DNA of 44,118 nt from Candidatus Wirthbacteria bacterium (GTDB lineage: Bacteria; Patescibacteriota; CG2-30-54-11), in contig CAISZI010000009.1 of the NCBI GenBank assembly GCA_903889905.1, positions 1-44,118 of the forward strand. The letters are read 5' to 3'. Under the pieces are notes generated by a model that saw only the letters and a list, made by a program, of their open reading frames with translations, was not told where the DNA came from and did no database searches. The position numbers and the translations under genes were made by a program. Below, in pieces: positions 39,268 through 44,118 of the stretch; the first letter of the stretch is position 1; every line of letters begins with the position of its first letter.

Positions 39268-39300
39268 AAAAAGAGATCCTCGTCTGAGGATCTCTTTTTT
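39268..39300. terminator. Bidirectional rho-independent terminator
   Basis: AAAAAGAGATCCTC (39268-39281) pairs with GAGGATCTCTTTTT (39286-39299) around loop GTCT. There is a T-run on either strand, so it can end both the SPFH transcript and the convergent penicillin-binding protein transcript. Confidence 0.92.
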
Positions 39301-39323
39301 GACTGGTGCAATCAGTGGCAGAA

Positions 39324-42300
39324 CTAGGGTGTGATGGTCGCAGTCAGAGTGCCGCTCTGGCGTTTGTTGCCGGCGTGGTCGTAGGCAATGGCGTAAAGGC
39401 TGTAATTGCCCGCCTGGCCGGGTTTGAAGTTGTAGAGAGTTGGGACGGTTGGACTGTCCTGAACCAGACTTGGGCTGGCATTGGTTGGACTGATGAGGTA
39501 GAACTCTAGGTGGCTAATACCTGAGATGGCGTCCATCGGTGACGCGGTGATCAGGCAGATCTGGTTGACAGTCGTGCAGATACCGCTGCTCAGGTCAAAG
39601 GCGGTGGGTGGTGATGTGTCCGAGGTAACGGTAATGCTGTCTGTTGCGGTTTTGCCATTCTGGTCGGTCGCGACCACTTCCACGGTATGCAGGCCTTCGC
39701 TGCCGGCGGTAATGACAGATTCGTAAGGCGATGCGGTGACTGTGGCTTGGACCACACCATCCAGGGCAAAACTAACGGTTTTGACTGGTGACGCCGGTGC
39801 CGCCACTGCCACCGCAACTTTGAACTGTCCACCCACTGTCGCATTTCCCGCAGGTGTGGTGATGGCCACGCTTAGTTGAGTATCGATCGTGACATTGATT
39901 GTGGCGGAGCCGATGGCGCCTTTTTGGTCAGTGGCCCGTACGGTGATGCTGTATTTGCCATCCAATGCCGTGAAGGCTTTGCTGTAGCTGGCTTGCTGCC
40001 CTGCCGTGGAACCGATCAGGTTGGCCCCAAGGTAAAAGTCAACCGTGGTCATGGGGTAGGGCCCCAGGGCGCTGACTTCCACGTTGAAATTATTGGCGGC
40101 GAGCATAGCACCATCGGTTGGGGTTTTAAATACCACCGTCGGCGTATTGTCGTTGTTGTAATAACTTTGACTGGTGTCCGTAGGCAGCACAAATGGGGTG
40201 TTGGGGTCGTTTCGCTTCTGTTGTTGTGCCCAGCCAGTGAGTGCCGCCTGCCAGCGGGGATAGGCAGGATCAGTGGTGGGAATTTCCGGATGCAGGGCAA
40301 AGAAGGTTTTGGTGATTTGCAGTGGTAGGGGTGTCGCCATGTTGGCCAAGAGCCCATTGCTGCTGTCCAAAGTGATTTGTTTGCGGATGTCGTCCTGTGG
40401 CAGCGAGCTCACAAAGCTTTTGAGAATCAGGGCATTGCTTGTTTGGTCGCCGGTAAATTCGCCTGGTTTCATGCCCGAGAAGTTATCAACGGGTATTGTG
40501 GTGACCGAATCCGGCATGGTGTACCAGGGCACATTGGGCGTGGTTTTGAAGGCAGCTTCCATGAAATCATGCCAGATCGGGGCTGCTCCGGTGACCCCTG
40601 AAGCGCCACCCAGGAGCGCGTCGCCATTGTTATTGCCGACCCAGACAGCGGCAGCCAGGTTGGGCGTGAAGCCAATCGTCCAGTTGTCCTTGATGTCATT
40701 GGTGGTGCCGGTTTTGACAGCGGCTTTGCGGCTTAAACGCAGCGGTGTGTTGTAGCCAAATTCCATCACACGTGCCTGGTTGTCAGACAAAATGTCAGAG
40801 ATCATATAGGCCACACCCGGGTCGATCGCCTGTTTGGGAGCAGGTTGCTGGAATTCTTCGATCAGTTTGCCGCTGGCGTCGGTAATTTTGAGAATCGGGT
40901 TAAAGGGAATTTTGTTGCCCAGGTTGGCAAAGGTGCTGTATCCCTGCAGCATGTCAAAGAGTTTGATTTGAGCGGCACCCAAACCGAGCGAGAGGCCATA
41001 GTCGCCATTTTCCTGGAGTGAATCCACACCCATGCTTTTGGCGGTGGCAATGACATTGGGGACACCGGCGATGGCTGTGGCTTTGATTGCTGGAATATTA
41101 AAGGAGTTGGCAAGTGCAATCCGCATGGGTTGCGGACCATGAAACTTGCCATCGTAGTTGCGGGGGATATAACCACCACCAAAATCCGTTTGCACGTCCA
41201 TAAACAGGGATTGCGTATTCAGCCCTTTCATCAGGTCGGTGGCATAGACAAACGGCTTGAACGACGATCCTGGCTGGCGGTTGGTACTGCTTACCACATC
41301 CACATTGCCATCATTGGCGGTGTCAAAGTAGTTCACACTCCCTACGTAAGCCAGGATTTGACCGTTGGTCGGATTGACCGCCATCATCGCCGCATTGTGG
41401 GCATTGAAGGGCTTGGCAATTTTATTGATGGTATTGGTTATGATGGTTTGTGCCTGGCTTTGCAGATCCAGGTCGAGTGTTGTGTAAATTTTAAAACCGC
41501 CGGTGCGAACTTTTTCTTCGCCGTATTTGGCGAATAACAGGTCACGCACGTAGAAGACAAAGTGAGGTGCCTGGACCTGTGTATTGGGGTGGGAAGGGTT
41601 GATTGGCACGAGCAGGGCATCATCAGCTTGCTTCTGGGTGATTTTGCCGACTTCCATCATCGAGGAGAGTGTCTTGATCTGACGCTGACGCCAGCGGTCA
41701 ATGACATGGCGGCCGTTGACGACTTTGGAAAACTTCAAATACTGCTCCTGCAGCCACGATCCGGGATGATTGACATCGACATAGAGGTCGTTTTGCAGGT
41801 CGCGGAAAGCACCGGAAAAAAAAGAATTATAGGTTGGCGTTTGTGGAATACCGACAAGGGCAGTAATTTCGCCCAGGTTGAGGTCTTTGACGTCTTTGTT
41901 GTAAAAGCGGTGCGCGGCGGTCTGGATGCCATAAACCTGTTCACCGTAGGAAATCTGGTTGAGGTAAGCCTGCAGGATTTCGTCTTTGGAATAGATTTGT
42001 TCAATGCGGAAGGAAATGGCGATTTCCTTAAGTTTGCGTGTGATGCTTTTTTCGCTCGACAAAAACAGGGTACGCACGAGTTGCTGGGTAATGGTACTGG
42101 CGCCCGTCTGGTTGTCACTGCTTAGATTGAGCAAAGCGGCCCGAACGATACCGCGCACGTCCACGCCCTGATTGGTATAAAAGTTGCGATCTTCGAGTGC
42201 GAGCGTGGCATCCACCACGGTTTTGGGAATCTGGTCCAGCGGCACATATTCGCGGCGTTCATCGCCAAAAATTTCATAGAGCAGCTTGCCATTACGGTCG

Positions 42301-42521
42301 TAAATAAAGCTCGACTGGCTCGGTGTCGTCAGAGTCAGGTTTTTGGGGATGATCGTGTCCACGTAGGCAAACACGGCGTATGTTCCTGCTCCCAGTGAAA
42401 GCATCAGCACGATGGGGAGCGCAATCAGGAGGCCGATCAGGGCTCGCTTTTTGTTGGATTTGCCTTGTTTGGCTGCCAGCTGCAGTCGTTTTAAACTGCG
42501 CCGGCGCTGCATATTGAACAT
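39324..42521 (-). CDS. Class A penicillin-binding protein with three Ig-like C-terminal modules
   Basis: Bifunctional peptidoglycan glycosyltransferase/transpeptidase of 1065 residues. A basic N-terminus and one membrane segment (27-52) anchor it. The GT51 domain (about 75-250) has LEDRNFYTNQGVDVRGIVRA and TGASTITQQLVRTLFLSSEKS. The transpeptidase domain has SSFKPF (SxxK, about 420), SFNIPAIK (SxN, about 470) and KTGTTND (about 602). From about 795 onward are three tandem Ig-like beta-sandwich modules, each ending in a pattern like 'ATDQKGAIGSATINVTI'. The long extracellular tail is unusual and may bind the cell wall. The gene is divergent from tyrS with overlapping promoters. Confidence 0.95.
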   Translation of the reverse strand: MFNMQRRRSLKRLQLAAKQGKSNKKRALIGLLIALPIVLMLSLGAGTYAVFAYVDTIIPKNLTLTTPSQSSFIYDRNGKLLYEIFGDERREYVPLDQIPKTVVDATLALEDRNFYTNQGVDVRGIVRAALLNLSSDNQTGASTITQQLVRTLFLSSEKSITRKLKEIAISFRIEQIYSKDEILQAYLNQISYGEQVYGIQTAAHRFYNKDVKDLNLGEITALVGIPQTPTYNSFFSGAFRDLQNDLYVDVNHPGSWLQEQYLKFSKVVNGRHVIDRWRQRQIKTLSSMMEVGKITQKQADDALLVPINPSHPNTQVQAPHFVFYVRDLLFAKYGEEKVRTGGFKIYTTLDLDLQSQAQTIITNTINKIAKPFNAHNAAMMAVNPTNGQILAYVGSVNYFDTANDGNVDVVSSTNRQPGSSFKPFVYATDLMKGLNTQSLFMDVQTDFGGGYIPRNYDGKFHGPQPMRIALANSFNIPAIKATAIAGVPNVIATAKSMGVDSLQENGDYGLSLGLGAAQIKLFDMLQGYSTFANLGNKIPFNPILKITDASGKLIEEFQQPAPKQAIDPGVAYMISDILSDNQARVMEFGYNTPLRLSRKAAVKTGTTNDIKDNWTIGFTPNLAAAVWVGNNNGDALLGGASGVTGAAPIWHDFMEAAFKTTPNVPWYTMPDSVTTIPVDNFSGMKPGEFTGDQTSNALILKSFVSSLPQDDIRKQITLDSSNGLLANMATPLPLQITKTFFALHPEIPTTDPAYPRWQAALTGWAQQQKRNDPNTPFVLPTDTSQSYYNNDNTPTVVFKTPTDGAMLAANNFNVEVSALGPYPMTTVDFYLGANLIGSTAGQQASYSKAFTALDGKYSITVRATDQKGAIGSATINVTIDTQLSVAITTPAGNATVGGQFKVAVAVAAPASPVKTVSFALDGVVQATVTASPYESVITAGSEGLHTVEVVATDQNGKTATDSITVTSDTSPPTAFDLSSGICTTVNQICLITASPMDAISGISHLEFYLISPTNASPSLVQDSPTVPTLYNFKPGQAGNYSLYAIAYDHAGNKRQSGTLTATITP

Positions 42522-42583
42522 GGTTTGGTTTTGGGATTAAGGACTAAACATGAAGTTGCTAAAGCGGGGGAAAAATAGGTAAG

Positions 42584-42612
42584 ATGACAACGAAATGAAG
42601 CGGCGATATTAT
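42584..42612 (+). promoter_or_regulatory. Promoter of tyrS
   Basis: ATGACA (42584-42589), 17 bp, TATTAT (42607-42612). The start is near 42619, which argues for ATG 42640 rather than 42595 as the start codon. Confidence 0.6.
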
Positions 42613-42636
42613 AACAAAGCCGTACCCGTTTACCAA
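42608..42636 (-). promoter_or_regulatory. Promoter of the penicillin-binding protein gene
   Basis: On the minus strand TTGGTA (42631-42636), 17 bp, then TATAAT (42608-42613) preceded by TGT. The -10 overlaps the tyrS -10 on the opposite strand. The leader to ATG 42521 is about 80 nt. Confidence 0.65.
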
Positions 42637-42639
42637 ATT

Positions 42640-43872
42640 ATGAGCAGGTCCAGCGTGATCCCAATCAAAACCGATCCGGAGCTGATTGCCAAATTTTTTG
42701 AACGTGGCATTGACACGGTTTATCCATCGCGTGAGAAATTCGCTAGAGCGCTCGCTTCCGGAAAAAGGCTGCGTTTTTATCTCGGGGCTGATCCTTCGCG
42801 TCCTGACTTGCACATTGGGCACGCGGTCGTGTTGCGGCGAATGCGCATACTCCAGGAAATGGGCCATGAAATCATCTTCCTGATCGGTGATTACACGGGG
42901 CTGATCGGTGACCCGACCGGCCGCGATGCCAGCCGCAAACAGATGACCCATGCCGAAGTACTCCAAAATGCCGAAACCTACAAAGAACAAATCAAAAAAA
43001 TCCTCAACTTTGAGGGCGACAATCCAACCCTGCTCATGTTTAATTCCACCTGGCTCAGCAAACTGAGTTTTGAAGACATCATTCGACTCTCGGCCAATTT
43101 CACCGTACAGCAGATGATCGAGCGCGACATGTACCAGAAACGTCTGCAGGAAGGTAAGCCGATTTATCTGCACGAATTTTTTTATCCGCTAATGCAGGGC
43201 TATGACAGCGTGGCCATGGAAGTGGATGGCGAGTTTGGCGGCACAGACCAGATGTTCAATATGATGGCTGGCCGCACGCTGCTGAGCGAACTCAAGCACA
43301 AGGAAAAGTTCGTCATCACCGGTACGCTGCTGGTTGGTAATGACGGTCGCAAAATGAGTAAGAGTTTTAACAACACGATCGCCCTGAATGATGATGCCGC
43401 CAATATGTATGGCAAAGTCATGTCCATCCATGATGATTTGATCGGCTCTTATTTGACGCTTTGTACGGATGTGGCCATGGACGAAATTAAGCGCATTGAG
43501 GCCGACCTGAAGCAGAGCGACAAGTGTAATCCACGCGATGTCAAAATGCGTTTGGCGCGCACGATTACGGCGATCTATTGGGGGGAGACGGCAGCCGCTG
43601 CTGCCGAGCAGTCTTTTGTCCGGCAATTCCAGGAACACGCTTTGCCTATGGATATTCCCAGTCGCACGATTGCGTCTGGGCTCACCCGGTGGCCTGAAAT
43701 CCTCGTGGCACTTGAACTGGCTCCCAGCAATGCTGAAGCCAAACGGTTGATCAAAAGTGGCGCCGTGAAACTAAATGCCACCAAAGTGGAAGATTTCACT
43801 GGCGTGGTGGAACTGGCAGCAGGGGACGTTGTGCAGGTCGGCAAACTCAAATACGTTCAAATCGCCCCATAA
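42640..43872 (+). CDS. tyrS: Tyrosyl-tRNA synthetase
   Basis: Class I synthetase charging tRNA-Tyr. ATG 42640 is preferred over the in-frame ATG 42595, because the promoter lies between them and family members start near this point. The 410-residue protein has YLGADPSRPDLHIGH (47-61, the HIGH motif), GDYTGLIGDPTGRD, YDSVAMEVDGEFGGTDQMFN and KMSKS near 238. A C-terminal S4 RNA-binding domain (about 345-408: EAKRLIKSGAVKLNATKVED) completes it. The 'GADPSRPDLHIGH' form is the TyrS variant common in non-proteobacterial lineages. Confidence 0.95.
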   Translation: MSRSSVIPIKTDPELIAKFFERGIDTVYPSREKFARALASGKRLRFYLGADPSRPDLHIGHAVVLRRMRILQEMGHEIIFLIGDYTGLIGDPTGRDASRKQMTHAEVLQNAETYKEQIKKILNFEGDNPTLLMFNSTWLSKLSFEDIIRLSANFTVQQMIERDMYQKRLQEGKPIYLHEFFYPLMQGYDSVAMEVDGEFGGTDQMFNMMAGRTLLSELKHKEKFVITGTLLVGNDGRKMSKSFNNTIALNDDAANMYGKVMSIHDDLIGSYLTLCTDVAMDEIKRIEADLKQSDKCNPRDVKMRLARTITAIYWGETAAAAAEQSFVRQFQEHALPMDIPSRTIASGLTRWPEILVALELAPSNAEAKRLIKSGAVKLNATKVEDFTGVVELAAGDVVQVGKLKYVQIAP

Positions 43873-44118
43873 ATTGTATTGAACCTTCATCGAATCTCCA
43901 TACCTTTGGATTATGTTGGCAATGGTGATGAGTTTAATAACAAAAAACAAATGATGAATATGCAAAATTTCTGTTTATTGTATTGACTTAGCCTAAGGTT
44001 TCATGGCATAGTTTTGTGCGACCTGTCAGAAGGCTGATACCGATACCGAATTGCAAACAAACTGTGGTAACTTACATCAAAAATTCATATCTAATCAAAT
44101 CAATTTTAAAATAAAGAC
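43873..44118. other. AT-rich 3' end of the window, no gene seen
   Basis: After tyrS there are 246 AT-rich bases with no credible ORF or strong hairpin. A TTGACT at 43983-43988 has only a weak CATAGT (44007-44012) at 18 bp, so a promoter for a gene beyond the edge is possible but not supported. Confidence 0.5.

Overview
The window looks like a chromosomal segment of a streamlined bacterium, most plausibly a member of the Patescibacteria (candidate phyla radiation). This is an inference. It rests on short genes packed with 4-11 bp overlaps, lone tRNA-synthetase genes (pheT without pheS, hisS, tyrS), an archaeal/eukaryote-flavoured HisRS, a GT3 glycogen synthase, a lone MinC and several small orphan proteins. 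TGA is used as an ordinary stop (for example in leuA), so the code is standard and the UGA-recoding lineages are unlikely. No 16S or ribosomal protein gene is present to settle the taxonomy.

Layout. Positions 1-2140 hold a minus-strand tRNA-Val(CAC), an LCP-family cell-wall ligase and tRNA-Leu(UAA). Both tRNAs are followed by the same kind of 3' trailer repeat. Positions 2275-4308 carry idi, thyA and folA. Positions 4310-22257 are dominated by branched-chain amino acid (BCAA) synthesis: ilvD, ilvC, then ilvB-ilvN-cupin-leuA-avtA-cimA-leuC-leuD. These are interleaved with small hypothetical genes, a polysaccharide deacetylase, two bacterial-PH membrane proteins and an ISNCY-type transposase remnant. 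Three palindromic repeat clusters sit at junctions in this part. Positions 22273-25352 hold hisS with an overlapping TrpR/YerC-like regulator, a small unknown gene and ychF. Positions 25587-32035 form a glycogen/alpha-glucan operon: GT4 glycosyltransferase, GH57, amylo-1,6-glucosidase and a GT3 glycogen synthase. The rest holds a DHH phosphoesterase, an EndoQ-type nuclease, minC, pheT, an nfeD-like/SPFH pair, a class A penicillin-binding protein with three Ig-like modules, and tyrS.

The most striking signal is upstream of ilvB. A 19-residue ORF (12701-12760) reads MKKQLALVLSLIINTPTGV. It is followed by mutually exclusive hairpins ending in a rho-independent terminator (12796-12830), which is the complete logic of a ribosome-mediated BCAA attenuator. 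Its promoter (TTGACA-N17-TATTCT) places the transcription start at or next to the leader ATG, so the leader is probably translated as a leaderless mRNA. Pathway logic: CimA makes 2-oxobutyrate precursors without threonine, IlvBN/IlvC/IlvD run the shared steps, LeuA/LeuCD run the leucine branch, and LeuCD also serves the CimA route. AvtA probably supplies the final transamination. leuB and ilvE are not in the window.
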